From NCBI RefSeq assembly GCF_003573695.1, contig NW_020639929.1, forward strand, positions 635,620-699,619: 64,000 nucleotides of DNA. The letters are read 5' to 3'. A program made the position numbers and the translations under genes. This DNA is from Papaver somniferum (taxonomy: Eukaryota; Streptophyta; Magnoliopsida; Ranunculales; Papaveraceae). The notes beneath the pieces are model-generated. The model had not been told where the DNA came from. It was given only the letters and a program-made list of their open reading frames with translations, and made no database searches. Below, in pieces: positions 33,701-46,241 of this stretch (position 1 is its first letter; each line of letters opens with the position of its first letter).

Positions 33701-36700
33701 TTAGAATTGTCATGTGATTCTGTTGGAATAACTATCGTACTTGCCAAACTTGGTTTAGCAGTTCTACTACACTTTCTTAGCTCAATTCTAGGACTGATTT
33801 TCCATTTGAGACTTTTTGAGCATCATATTGAGCAGCAAGAGAGACAAACTTTTCTACTGTTAGGGATGATGGGTGAGCTACGATAATAAACGCCTTACTA
33901 AGTTGGAAGTAAAAACCAGACAAGGTATCACCTGTTCAACCAGACCTTTGTTGAGTGATATAACACCGAGGATTATCAAATAATTGGTTTGTCACTTGAT
34001 TATGGATAACTGGAAGGCCCTTATCCACTATGGATGAGGAGTGGGCTTATAAAAGACCCACATAAAAAATCTTCAAAGTTGGTGACCTATTGGAGAAAGG
34101 GCCCATATAGATTTTTTTTTTCAAAATATCATATTCCTTTTCTCTAAAACATTTCAACAACAATTTTCTTCTTTAAGTTATTTCTGGTAACCAAATTATC
34201 GTCTTAAGTATCAGCTACCACATCAGGACGAACTTCAGTGGGATTTACAACTTCAGCATTAGAATATGATTATGATGATGCAACAACTAGCGGTACTATT
34301 TTTATGTAATTTTATGCCCTCCTATTCTATACTTCTGGTAGAACAACTGTACATTCTTTTTCCTAAAAAGTCTTCCCTATCTAAAAAAAATCTGCGAGCA
34401 CAAAACGTGGTTTTATTTTAAGGATTTTTCTTAGTGTAAAATAGGCTTTTAAAATGGGCTTTTAAGCAGTCTGAGTTAGCTAATTATTGTACAATAAAGT
34501 TTTATTATTAAATACGCTATAAATACATTGCGAACTTGCATATGTACTCAAGATAATTCAAATATTCAATAAGAAAAAAAAAGAATACTGAGGTAGGAAA
34601 ATGTGTAAAAGCACCTCTCGGCGCTCTAACTATGGGCGTACTCATGCTCGGGTTGTCTCCGGTAAAACAATCCAGTTTATGTTCATTCTCAAAGATCCAA
34701 CATGAGAATTTATCACATTAAAGTTCAAGCCATGATTAATTTTTCTCTTTGTGATAGAAGCCACAATGTACCTTGTTCTCTTACACTCTTTTTTTATCTT
34801 TTAGAGATGACTGTGACAAGATACAATAGTTACAATAATCAGATCCTAGAGATGTTAAAATAATACCAACATAATTTCACTTTACTTTAATCATTATCAT
34901 ATGAAGTTTCTTACATTGATCAAGCTCCTCCAAGAACTCTACAACTCAAGTTAAATGCTAAAATCCGAATGTTAAAACATTAATTTCCACATTAATCTCC
35001 AGGAACTCCAGTTTATCTATCTCGGATTCCCAGCAACAAGCCAACATTCTCAAGTTACTTTGAAAAAAAAAGGCCCTGCATACCCAAGTTATGTGGAGTT
35101 ACGCAGAGTTATATAATGTCTTAAAGATATTTTTAGAGTCATAAGGAGTTGTAAAAACAAGTTTTATACGGAAACACAAATATGCAAATTTATCATAGTT
35201 TATTTATCATACTAACTTCAACTAAAAAATAAAATAATTATTATATATACAACTTTATTTTTATTTTTTTCAATAAATAAATAGTAATAGTAAAAATAAA
35301 TATTAATACACATTTGTACATACTAACTAAATATCAAAAAGTGTTTAATAATATCATATAATTTATATGCATCTATAATATGGATTTTATTAACTGTATA
35401 TTTATGAAATAAAATAAAAGAGAATAATAAATACTTTTAAATTTTTTAGAAGTCTTCCAAAATCTTATATATTTTGCAAGACTTTCATCAAGGCAAATAT
35501 ATGCACAAAAGTCTCTCAAAGTATTGAAAATAGAAAAGGATGCCAAGTCTTTGAATTTTCAAGTTTACAACGAGTAACACAAACTTTAGAAGACCTTTTT
35601 CTAATCTTTAACCAATAACATAAACTTTGAAAGAGATATTAAAAGTATAAATCCAATAACGCAATACTTTGGAATTCCATTAAAGTCTTTTGAAATCAGT
35701 AAAAGTATTTACTGAGTAAACCTCTGTTATATTAGGACTTATATATCCAAAAAAAAGTAGAGATAAAGTTAATACTCTAATCTCATTCTTAATTTTCTAT
35801 CTCTGAGAAAATAAAATAAAAATAAAACTTGTGTGAGATGCTTGAAAATTTTTTGATAATGGAAATCTTGATGATGAGCACAATTATCATCCACTCATTC
35901 TCTAGAGTCGTAAGAAGAGCAGATCTATTTATTTTCAAGATCATATTTTTTTTTCTCGACCAACAAACCTGATTTTGGTTGTTTTCACCGGAAACGTGGT
36001 AATTACAACACTGTCGATATATCTCATTCGGCTTCACTTTCTTGCAAATATTCTTCCTCTAATTCATCTCTTTTTCCTGAGATAATCTTCTCATTTTCTT
36101 ACCTATTTAATGATTCTCTGGCTCTTACTTAGTTTGGTTTCTTGGTAATTTTTTGAATCTTTGCGACATTTCTTGTTTAACTTTCATCTTTATGCTTATT
36201 TCGTTATGAAAACTTTATATTATAGTTTGATTCCCAGAATCTACACTTACATTCATTAATTGATTATTTGATTGTAACATATTGGGTTCTCTTAAATTAC
36301 ATTATCAGATCTTAAGGTAATCTTGTTTCACTAGAAAATGGGTTATTGAACCTCAATAATGAGCTAATTGCGTCCCTTTTTTATCCAAGACTAATCAAGA
36401 AATCGGATCTTTTGCAGTTTTAACTGATTAGCCTCTATGGAAATTGCAGAATAATGCTGTAAATACTGAAATTCTATCTCAAGGAACGCGTAAGTTAATC
36501 TTAATATGGTCACTGTGTATTTCGATTGTTTTCGATATTTTAGTTCAATCGAGGACGTCCAAGGTGGAATTTGAGTTGAAAAGGGATTGGTCGTTTGGTC
36601 AAGAAACTCTACTCGTTAAGATGATTCGACCTTCTGTGTTTCGGACCCTGCAAGTGTCATACCATTAAAAAGGTTGGAATGACACAATTGGACAACAACT

Positions 36701-37961
36701 GAACTTGTAAGACCGAATCTAGTTAAGAACAACATGGTATAATTTTGATAATTGTTTTATGTTCTTTTTATAGGATCTTCCTGTTGATAAAACAATCAAG
36801 TTTAAGTTCATACTCAACGATCCAAATACATGAGAGGTTATATGGAAAACTTGACCAAACAGGGTTCTTAAAAAAAGGGAAACCACTGATTAAATCATTT
36901 GTCTTATCGTAGAATGGGACTATGTCATTTGGCGGTTTTGATTCTAGATAATTTCAATGTACTTTACTTCAATAGTTAAAGAATAAAAAAAGAAAACGGA
37001 GTCTTGCATAGGCAGGCATTTACTTTGATCCTGGGGACAATGTATGATGAACTCTAATACTGGCAAGTGTGGTCTTGTGTCTTTACATAAACTTCTTCGT
37101 TGAGCCACTATCTGTTTCATCCTATTTTTTTCTTAGATACTGTTGACGACGTCTTTGTGAGATAGTAATCAGCCACATTCCAATAGATTGTTTTTGCTTG
37201 CATATATTTTGTTGATTAGTCGTATCACTGAAATGTCACCTTCGGTTTTTACTGATATAATACAGAAGTAGCTACGATAATTGTTGTTAATTGTTAATTA
37301 AAAGTTAAACCAAAAAAGTTCACTTGATTTTGCAAACTACCACAATACAAATAACCAAAATGAAAAGCCACCAACCTAGTATGTTGGTTAATTACTTATA
37401 GGAAATATGCAATATTTGATTTGTAAATCTTTCGATAGGTATGGAAACCACGGGAAAATACCACATAATCCATCACAACCAAATGTCCGCTGTCCTATAC
37501 ATAGTGACAAGGGTCCATCTGCTCCAAGAATACTCAAAGATTTTTTTTTCTTTTTTTTTTTTGGCTTTCAAATATACATATATAGTATATCATTTCTTGC
37601 TTTTACATGTAGGATTTCCTACATCAGAAGGTGGTACATGGATTTGGACTCTCCACTTCAACTGATACTTATACCAAATTTGCATGAAAGTATCTTAACA
37701 TGTAAAAAAGAATCTTGCAACATTAACATAAGAAAAGAGAATCCAACAAAAAAGAAAAGGAAAAATGAGAAACAAACTGACAAGAAAATAAAACATATTT
37801 CTAGTGTGTTGTTGTTATGTGAATGCTAGTTATGTACCTGTGATTAATAAATCTCGCAACATGGTCCCTAAACAGAGTGCGTCTTATCCTCCACAATTCT
37901 GAACCCCAAGCAGCACATGGAACGCCGATCAATCTCTAATTTCGTTGTTTCTTCCATAATG

Positions 37962-37963
<2 letters not shown>
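33701..37963. other. 4.3 kb with no recognisable gene
   Basis: AT-rich throughout. Only short frames without known motifs occur on both strands. Two short related segments (GTAAAACAATCCAGTTTATG near 34663, and GATAAAACAATCAAGTTTAA near 36785) hint at an old repeat. I see no element ends that can be defended. Confidence 0.5.

Positions 37964-38016
<53 letters not shown>
37964..38016. repeat. (AT)n microsatellite
   Basis: About 53 bases of uninterrupted AT dinucleotides. Confidence 0.97.
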
Positions 38017-38017
<1 letters not shown>

Positions 38018-38330
38018 TAACAAGGATTGAGATACAAGTTAATTGGCGTTACTTATTGATATAGAATATCTTTATTGTTCTTTCCTTTCTTTTTCCTTCT
38101 TTATTTACAGAGTGTCAATGACTTGTTTTACAAGTCTTGTTATTTCCTTTTCATGGTATTTTTCTTTTTAGAGTTTTTTTTTAGTTTAGGAATCCTAATT
38201 CCATTCTTAGTATTCGTTTATCTATTTATATGCTAGCTTATAGTTCTCTGGAACACACTATTATTATTTAATCGAGAATTATTATTCAACTTACTTGTTC
38301 TCTTCAATTTCTCTTCCTGTTTCGTTTCAT
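38017..38330 (+). other. Probable 5' LTR/leader area of the Ty3/gypsy element
   Basis: No gene. The position just upstream of gag, the TATTTATATGC TATA-like stretch at 38223 and the pyrimidine-rich run that follows suggest an LTR and its R/U5 part. The boundaries and primer site could not be fixed. Confidence 0.35.
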
Positions 38331-38409
38331 TCTTCTTGTTCGTATCTCTTTCATCTCTTTGTATCACTTGCAATCTCTTCCAGAGATGAAAGAGATACCA
38401 ACAAGAAGA
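38331..38409. repeat. Inverted repeat 1, 28-bp arms
   Basis: Left arm 38331-38358 and right arm 38382-38409 are reverse complements with a single mismatch, separated by 23 bases. Confidence 0.9.
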
Positions 38410-38415
38410 TGAACA

Positions 38416-38512
38416 AGAATTGTGGTTGTGGTACCAACTGATGTAGAACTTGTAGAATTTTTCATACAAATTCTACAAGTTCTACATTAGTTGGTACCAC
38501 AACCACAATTCT
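38416..38512. repeat. Inverted repeat 2, 45-bp arms with 7-base loop
   Basis: Left arm 38416-38460 and right arm 38468-38512 are reverse complements with one mismatch. The loop is TTCATAC. The pair lies 6 bases after inverted repeat 1 and 24 bases before the gag frame. Confidence 0.93.
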
Positions 38513-38535
38513 AGATTCTCATCCAGAATAGATCT

Positions 38536-39258
38536 TTGGTTACTCGCTTCCGCAACCCTAAAATTTTCCTCTTTTTTTCTTCCAGAAATTATCTTTGGTC
38601 CTTCGGTCGATGGAAGACTATTACTAAAAAAGATTTCAGAAAATCGATAGAGCTAACTAATAATAGGTTAAATCAGTTAGAAGAAAAATTTGATAAGTTT
38701 CTCGTACTTTATAAGAAACAAACAAAATTTGGAGACGGTGAAGGTAAATCTGATGGTGATGGTAAATCAACATCATCCAAAGCTAATTCTAAAGAAAAGA
38801 ATAAACATTATTTATTTCATGATATTCATATCCCTGATGAGATATTACAGTATATGAGAAAGAATAAACAATATGAAAATTTTCTCATCACCCCTACTAA
38901 GAAAATTTCAAATATTAAGTTTGATAACGGCGATGATGATACCCTAGAAGATGAGTTAGAGAAGAGATGGACGGAGGATAGACGTCTCAAATCTGGAGAA
39001 AACCCTTATGTAACCATTCCAGAGTGTAAACTAAAATATGATATTCTTAACTTTAATGGAAGTTTCAAAATTGAAGATTTTTTGGACTGTAACTATGGAG
39101 TTAAAGCTTTCTTTGAATTCATGGAGGTACTTGACCATTCTAAAGTGAAACTTGTAGTTTACAAACTCAAAGGAGGTGCCATTGCTTGGTGGGAAAATCT
39201 ATGTGAAGATCGTTTCAAGTATATGATAAGCCACTTGTACGTACTTGGGAAAGGATGA
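38536..39258 (+). pseudogene. Ty3/gypsy gag, N-terminal and core part
   Basis: A 240-codon frame. The region from residue 30 to 100 is a charged, lysine/glutamate-rich spacer. The gag core begins near residue 170 with LNFNGSFKIEDFLDC and ends with KVKLVVYKLKGGAIAWWENL. That is the KVxxxxYxLxGxAxxWW pattern of the retrotransposon gag domain. The frame ends inside the domain by a shift, and gag continues in other frames to 39965. Gag forms the capsid of the element. Confidence 0.85.
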
Positions 39259-39362
39259 GGAAACTTCTTAGAGATAAGCTTCTTCCAAGAGACTTCAAAC
39301 AACAGTTGTTTTGATTGTCAAGTTACAAGCTTGTCAACAGGGTGCAACACTAGTAGAAGAAC

Positions 39363-39965
39363 ATGTATATGAATTCTATGATTTTATTGCACGCAATAAA
39401 CTCCATGATTTGGTTAAATAGAGTGATTAAACATGGCATGACTAAATATGTTTACACTGTGGTGGAAGATATTCAACAAGCTCTCAAGGTTAAACGTTGT
39501 CTCTTTTGTTCTCCAAAGACTCAACATCCTAGACAGAGTAACCGTTTCCAAAGTAATTACAGAACTTCTTTGCCTTACAATAACTCTTACAATGAAGCTT
39601 ATTATTATTCTAAAAAATACAAGTTACTCTTTTTTTTTCCACAACATCAGACACCCAACTTTTCTTACACTCAATCACCTATCCCTCCAATTAGTTCACC
39701 TATTCTACCAAACCCAACAAAATCTTCAACTACTCTCCAGTGTCATTGTATTGCTAATCGTCCAAATAATTCACCCAATGCTCGTTTTCTAGCTAAGAGT
39801 CAACCACAATTTCCACCCCGCACAAAACAACCAAATCCCTACTCAAAATTTTATGGAGAAAAGTGTAACAAATGCCAATTTCCAAGACATACATCATCAG
39901 AATGCCAAAAATTCCATATCTTAGTTACAAACAATCAAAATATTGTTCATCAAGGAAATAGTTAG
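39363..39965 (+). pseudogene. Ty3/gypsy gag C-terminus with zinc knuckle
   Basis: This 200-codon frame begins in the last part of gag (helical segment, about 39363-39470). It passes through a proline/serine/asparagine-rich linker and ends with CNKCQFPRHTSSEC, a CCHC nucleic-acid binding knuckle. Protease would follow. Confidence 0.8.
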
Positions 39966-40640
39966 CAATTAAGTGGTCTTGTTAATGAACCTAATAATGA
40001 GTTTGAAAGAACACAAGAGGATGACTTTTTTTTTTGACGATCACAATGAGGTACATGAAGCCTATATTGAGCATTACATGGGAATGATTCTTCCACTTTT
40101 CTTAAATCAACAGACCTTCTCATAAAGGAACAATATTTTCAAATCAAAATGCATTATAGGAGGAAAATTGTGTGACATGATTATCGAAATTGGGAGTATG
40201 GACAACTATATTGCCAGCTAGTCATGTGGTTGAGAACCTAGGTTTTCCAATTACTCAACATACTAATACATACTCTGTTGGTTGGGTTACTAGCACAATG
40301 ACTTTCAGGCTACAAAGATTGAGTTCTTTGTGATATGATTAATATGACAACAACGCATCTTCTTTTGGCAATATGATATATGTGTTGTTCACAATTGCTA
40401 TGAGAATAATATACTTTTTACAAATATGGAAAAAGGAAGGTGTTGATTCCTTCTAAATCATATTTTATTTATAAAGAGCATGGTGATGGAAATACAAGTG
40501 CTTTAGCATCTATCATTGTGAAAAGATACAAACACATACTTTAAGTTCACATAAAAACTCTAAACCAATGATAAAAAATTCCTGAGAAGATGCAACCTTT
40601 GCTAAAAAAAATAAAGATTTATTGATGAGATACCTAGATC
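39966..40640 (+). other. Decayed protease-to-RT linker
   Basis: A weak aspartic-protease-like stretch (DMIIEIGSMDNYIAS, about 40175-40220) sits where protease is expected. Nothing else in this 675-bp interval is recognisable. Confidence 0.4.
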
Positions 40641-41262
40641 ATTGCCTCCTTTACGTGATTTGCAACATCAAATTGATTTCATTCCAGGTGCATTCCTTCC
40701 CAATCATCCTCATTATCGGTTAAGTCCTTAAGAACATGATATTTTACAAGGTCAAGTGGATGACTTGTTAGAGAAGGGTTTAATCAGACTTATTAAAAGT
40801 CATTGTGCTAGTCCAGCATTTATAGTTGATAAGAAATATGGAGGATGGAAAATGTGCATCGATTGTCGAGTTTTAAACAAGATCATAATTCCACACATGT
40901 AGATTTTGAATTCCAAGACTGAATGATATGATTGACATGCTTGTTGGTTCAAAAGTGTTTTCTTAACTTGATCTACGCAGTGGTTATCATCAAATTCGCA
41001 TTAGAGATGGTGATGAATGAAAAACATCTTTTAAGACACGAAAAGCCTTATATGAATGGCATGTAATGCCATTTGGGTTATCTAATGCACATAGTACCTT
41101 CATGTGATTAATGAATCGGGTACTGCAACCTTTCCTTGGTAAATTCATCATTGTTTATTTCGATGATATTTTAATTTACAATCACAGTGAAGAAGAACAT
41201 CTCTTTCATCTCTCACAAGTATTTCAAGTTCTTGCTGATAATGCACTATATGTGAATCTTAT
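40641..41262 (+). pseudogene. Ty3/gypsy reverse transcriptase, first part
   Basis: Plus-strand frames encode [20 protein letters not shown], then GGWKMCIDCRVLNKI, then the region around SGYHQI, and finally the catalytic [20 protein letters not shown]. The YFDD codons lie at 41156-41167. Several stops and single-base changes break the frame before 41111. The sequence is cut after ALYVNL, where the Sirevirus-type LTR was inserted with a CTTAT target duplication. Confidence 0.9.
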
Positions 41263-44200
41263 TGTTAGAGCACTGCTCGGCCGAAATCGCAAGCGTTGCT
41301 ATATCAAGCTTGTTTTCCAAGTTTAGTTTCCAAAACTATAAGTCTTTATTTCTAGTCTACTTATAGATATGTCTCGGATTAGGATAGTAAGTGTAGTTGA
41401 GCTTTAGACTCCACGACGTTCATTGAATGAAGACGAAGAACTACTCAAGGGAACTTGTGGAACTTCATCAACAAACGGTGTATGGAGACTTGGACTTATC
41501 TATCACTCAAAAGTATATCTATTCTATCTCCTATTTTGAGACAAAAGTCATATTGTTATATAGACTTCAATTATACACATTTGCTATTTCGAGCTGAGTT
41601 TAACTCACTTATCTATTTCTCGAAATGTGTTGGTAAGCTTTCGCTTTAACCAAGTTCATCTTTACTCTTGACGAAAGTCATATTGATTATTTCAATAACT
41701 TGAAAATCGCTTTGATGCTAATAGTTCGTGGATAACAACTGTCGCCATCCTCTAAGAAAGTTTCAATGATTGAAATAAGAATTTAGAACAAGTAACCATG
41801 TTAAGATATAAGCATAGTGTATATTCACATTTGTGTAAAAATCCAAAACCGGGAACCTTGGAAGTCCGAAATCTAGGTATGCGTACCCGTACACGTACTG
41901 GCGGAAGTTTGTGTTCCGTGATTTTCTGCTGGAGTTTGGAATGTGAGTTGGTATGCGTACCCGTACGCGTACTGGCGTAACCAAACTCGGTCAGGCTACT
42001 TAGGTATGCGTACCCGTTTGCATACTTAAGTAGTTTTCTTTCTAAAATCGGTTTGTTCATGAACTAAAACATTTATATAATGAGGAATGCAATCTTTTGA
42101 AAACAGTGTCTATGATGTTCACGAATTGATTCGAGTGAATCAAAATCGATTTTGCTTCAATTGTGTCTTGTATACTCCTATGAGGTCTAAGCAATTAAAC
42201 AACTCTCTAACTAGTTCATTTGAGTCATTTGAACTAGTTATGGTGAAGATGAATAAGGTTGATATGAAAGTGCTCATATGGCTAACCATTGGTTAAGTAT
42301 TGTTGAACAGACTAAGTTTACACGTTTAGGTACGGTTACCCAAACCTAGATGAAGTTACATTTCATTTGTGTATAACAAGCTAAGTTCTATCTAACGTTT
42401 GAAAGATATTAGCTTGAATATAATCAGGTTTTCATCTAACGCTAAATATTAAATTCTTTGTTACCAAGGTAACTTAGATTGTAAACCCTGATTTGAATTC
42501 TATATAAAGGAGAACTCTAGCAACTGGGAAACCTAATCCCCACACCTCCTGTGTGATACTAGTTGCATAAGCTAGAGTCGATTCTCCTTTAACCTTTGGT
42601 TTTTCAGGAAACCCTGTAGGTTAACGACTTGAAGACTTCATTGGGATTGTGAAGCCAGACCCAACTATTTTCTCTGTAGTTGCGTGGTCTGATCTTACTG
42701 TTTTCTATCTTGATTGAGTACTATCTTCTTTAAGACTTGCTCGATATTTTATCTCCGATAGGCAAGACTGAAAAGTAGTCACAAACACCTTCATCTCATC
42801 GTTTGTGATTCCACAATATCTTGTTTCGTTAATCGATTAATATTGTTGTGAGGTGATTGATAATACTAGGCTGTTCTTCGAGAACATAAGTCCGGTTTAT
42901 CAATTGGTTCCTGTTCATCTTGATTTATCCAAACACGGAACAAAACTCGTAGGTTTATCTGTGGGAGACAGATTTATCTATTCAATAGATTGTGTAATTG
43001 AGCTTAGTTTTCACGGCGTTCATCATTTGAAGACAAAGAACTACCAAGGGGAGCTTGTGGAACTTCATCGAAAAAAGGTATGTGGAGACTTGAACTCATC
43101 TATCACTTGGAAAGTCTATTTCTACTCTATCTCCTATTGATACATAAGTCGTATTATGATATAGTTTTCTATATACACATTTGAGATTTCGACCTGAATT
43201 TATCTCGCTTATATATTTCTCGAAATATGTGTTGGCAAGCTTTCGCTTCGACCAAGTTCATCTTATATCATGAGAAAATTGCCAAGTAACGTCTTACATG
43301 GTTTGTGTGATAAAATCCTTTGGTGTAGACTTGGAATGTTTCGATAATGATTATTTCAATATCTTGAAAACTGCTTTGATGCTAATACTGTGTGAAAACG
43401 GCTATTGTCATCCTCTAAGTCTGGTTTATCAATTGGTTCCTCTTCACCTTGATTTATCAAAATACGGAACAAAACTCGTAGGTTTATATATGGGAGACAG
43501 ATTAATCTATTCAATAGACTTTTCTGTGTGATACATGTTTGTTTATCAAGTATTCGACTTTGGGTCGTAGCAACTATTAGTTGTGGGTGAGATCAACTAA
43601 GGGAATCAAGTGCGTAGTATCCTGCTGGGATCTGAGACGTATGGAACACGACTGTACCTTGAATCAGTGTGAGATTGATTAGGGTTCAACTACATTCCAG
43701 TTCGTATTTCATTCGTAGTAGGCTAGGTCCCTGGTTTTTTTTTCGCATTTGCAGTTTTCTCGTTAACAAAACTTCTGGTGTCTATGTTATTTCTTTTCCG
43801 CATTATATTTCGTTATATAATTGAAATATCACAGGTTGTGCATTGAATCGATCAATTGGTAAATCCAACCTTTGGTTGTTGATTGAAATTTCTAGAGCAC
43901 TGCTCGGTCGAACTCGCATGCGTTGCTATCTCAAGCATGGTTGTCAATGTTAGTGATCAAAACTATAAGTCTTGATATCTAGCCTATCGATAGAGGTCTC
44001 GGACTAGGACATAAATTGTGTAATTGAGCTTAGTTTTCACGGCGTTCATCATTTGAAGACAAAGAACTACTAAGGGGAGCTTGTGGAACTTCATCGAAAA
44101 AAGGTATGTGGAGACTTGAACTCATCTATCACTTGGAAAGTCTATTTCTACTCTATCTCCTATATTGATACATAAGTCGTATTATGATATAGTTTTCTAT

Positions 44201-45605
44201 ATACACATTTGAGATTTCGACCTGAGTTTATCTCGCTTATATATTTCTCGAAATATGTGTTGGCAAGCTTTCGCTTCGACCAAGTTCATCTTATATCATG
44301 AGAAAATTGTAAGTAACGTCTTACATGGTTTGTGTGATACAATCATTTCGTGTAGACTTGGAATGTTCCGATAATGATTATTTCAATATCTTGAAAACTG
44401 CTTTGATGCTAATAGTGTGTGAAAACGGGTATTGTCATCCTCTAAGAATGTTTCAATGATTGAAATAAAAATCTTAGAATCATGTAACCATCTTTGGATA
44501 TAAGCATATAGTGTGTTCGCACATTTATGTATAAGTCCAAAACCGGGAACCAAATGTATACATACTTGTGTGTGTACTAAATGGTTAATGGGGACTGGCT
44601 AAGTATGTGTACCCGCATTTTCTCTGTAGTTGCGTGATCTGATCTTGTTGTTTTCTATCGTGATTAAGTGCAATCGTAAGATTGGATTGAGATTAATTTC
44701 TCCGATAGGCAAGACAAAAAAGTAGTCACAAACACCTTCGTCTAATCGTTTGTGATTCCACAATATCTTGTTTCGTTAATCGATTAAGATAATTGTGAGG
44801 TGGTTGATAATACTAGGCTGTTCTTCTGGAATATAAGTCCGGATTATCAATTGGTTCATGTTAACCTTGATTTATCAAAAACGGAATAAAAACTCGTAGG
44901 TATTTCTGTGGGAGACAGATTTATCTATCCAATAGACTTTTTTGTGTGAGACGGATTTTTTTATCAAGTCTTCGACTTTGGGTCGTAGAAACTCTTAGTT
45001 GTTGGTGAGATCAGCTAAGGGAATCAAGTGTGTAGAATCCTGCTGGTATCAGAGACGTAAGGAACGCGACTGTACCTTGAATCAGTGTAAGATTGATTAG
45101 GCTTCAACTATATTCCAGATCGAAGTTAGCTTTGTAGTAGGCTAGCTAGTGTCTGTAGCGGCTTAATACAGTGTGGTGTTCAAATCTGGACTAGGTCCCG
45201 GGGTTTTTCTGCATTTGCGGTTTCCTCGTTAACAAAACTTCTGGTGTCTGTATTTTTTCTTTTCCTCATTATATTTTTTATATAATTGAAATATCACAGG
45301 TTGTGCGTTGAATCGGTCAATTGGTAAATCCAACCTTTGGTTGTTGATTGAAATTGATTGATCCTTGAATATTGGTCTTTGGTACCGTTCAAGTTATTTC
45401 TCTTATATTCAATCGGGCTCGAAAATTCACATTTGTTTGATTGCGGATTGAATTGAGAAACATAGATACAACTCTTTGATATACTTTTCTTAAGATTGAG
45501 TCTGACTGTCTAGTTGATTCTCTTGAAAGTATATTGGAGATTGTCCATACAGATTGCTAAGCGAAATATTGGGTGTGGTTGTTAGACCCCCGCTTTTTCA
45601 CTTAT
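41258..45605 (+). mobile_element. Solo LTR of a Sirevirus-type copia element, block A (LTR 41263-45600)
   Basis: The LTR begins TGTTAGAGCACTGCTCGG and ends ACCCCCGCTTTTTCA. CTTAT occurs directly before (41258-41262) and after (45601-45605), a perfect 5-bp target duplication. Both flanks are the same gypsy RT gene. There is no internal region, so this is a solo LTR. The 4338-bp length is large because blocks within it are repeated: the start motif AGAGCACTGCTCGGTCGAAC recurs at 43891, and the segment 42985-43420 recurs at 44005-44445. Confidence 0.85.
41876..42022 (+). promoter_or_regulatory. Repeated GTATGCGTACCCGTACGCG motifs in the LTR
   Basis: Three copies of a GTATGCGTACCCGT motif lie at 41877, 41951 and 42004. 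The first two run on into GTAC(A/G)CGTACTGG; the second contains the perfect palindrome GTACGCGTAC. Block B has matching copies at about 50095, 50143, 50218 and 50270. A clustered palindromic motif in the 5' half of an LTR could be a protein-binding array, but this is inference. Confidence 0.5.
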
Positions 45606-45973
45606 GAATGCACTTTTATCTCCAACACAATCACTTTTTTAGGTTACATAATTTCTGATCATGGAGTTGCAGTTGACTCCTCGAAAATTAAAGCTATTTC
45701 TGATTGGCATATTCCAACATGTATTAAATATGTTCGGAGTTTTCACGGTCTGGCATCGTTTTATAAGCGTTTTATTCACAATTTTCAGTTATATATCTGT
45801 TGTAGCGACTGATTGTTTGAAACAAGAGAAGTTTTTGTGGACTGAAGAAACAGATAAGAGTTTTAATCTCCTTAAAGAGAAGTTGTGTAATGCTCCAGTA
45901 CTTGCAATGCCGTATTTTACTGAACCATCTGAAGTTGATTGTGATACACCTATTATGAATCGGTGTTGTATTA
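45606..45973 (+). pseudogene. Ty3/gypsy RT end and RNase H start, block A
   Basis: The gypsy gene resumes after the solo LTR. It encodes CTFISNTITFLGYIISDHGV, then KIKAISDWHIPT and the SFHGLASFYKRFIHNF segment, which are the RT C-terminal connection. The frame then shifts (45789 onwards, WTEETDKSFNLLKEKL) and ends where the PIF/Harbinger MITE inserted (TTA at 45971-45973). Confidence 0.87.
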
Positions 45974-46060
45974 GGGAAACGCCTATGGTATGGATGTTAA
46001 AACATCCACATCTCAAGGAGAATCCATATATATAGGGATCATCAGGATTTTATGGAGATT
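45974..46060. mobile_element. PIF/Harbinger MITE, left 87 bp only (block A)
   Basis: Matches 53649-53733 of block B, then jumps to sequence equivalent to 55127 with the shared AGATT at the junction. The right end and about 1.4 kb of neighbouring DNA are missing. Confidence 0.8.
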
Positions 46061-46241
46061 CAACAAGGTCTTCTTATCCGTTAACATGAATAATACCCAC
46101 GTAATAAATAAATGTGGAATACAACTACTGATCAAAATAAGAGTACCTAAACTACCCAATAGAGTCCTCTTCGTATAATCATCCTGCTTGACATAACAAA
46201 ATCTTCTCCCCAAATAATATGTTTTAGCCTTAGAGGCAGAC
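46061..46241. other. Spacer, equivalent to 55127-55307
   Basis: Homologous in both blocks. No gene. The sequence reads as untranslated or intronic and ends next to the hAT MITE. Confidence 0.5.

Larger units (their letters stand above)
38536..41262 (+). mobile_element. Ty3/gypsy element, gag to RT part
   Basis: gag, zinc knuckle, a decayed protease region and the RT fingers and palm follow one another on the plus strand. The coding sequence is interrupted at 41262 by the Sirevirus-type LTR. It resumes at 45606 in block A and at 53281 in block B. Stops and shifts are frequent in protease and RT. Confidence 0.85.

Noticed and set aside
37407..37829. 140-codon plus-strand frame
   Set aside because: Low-complexity F and K runs from homopolymers; no domain.
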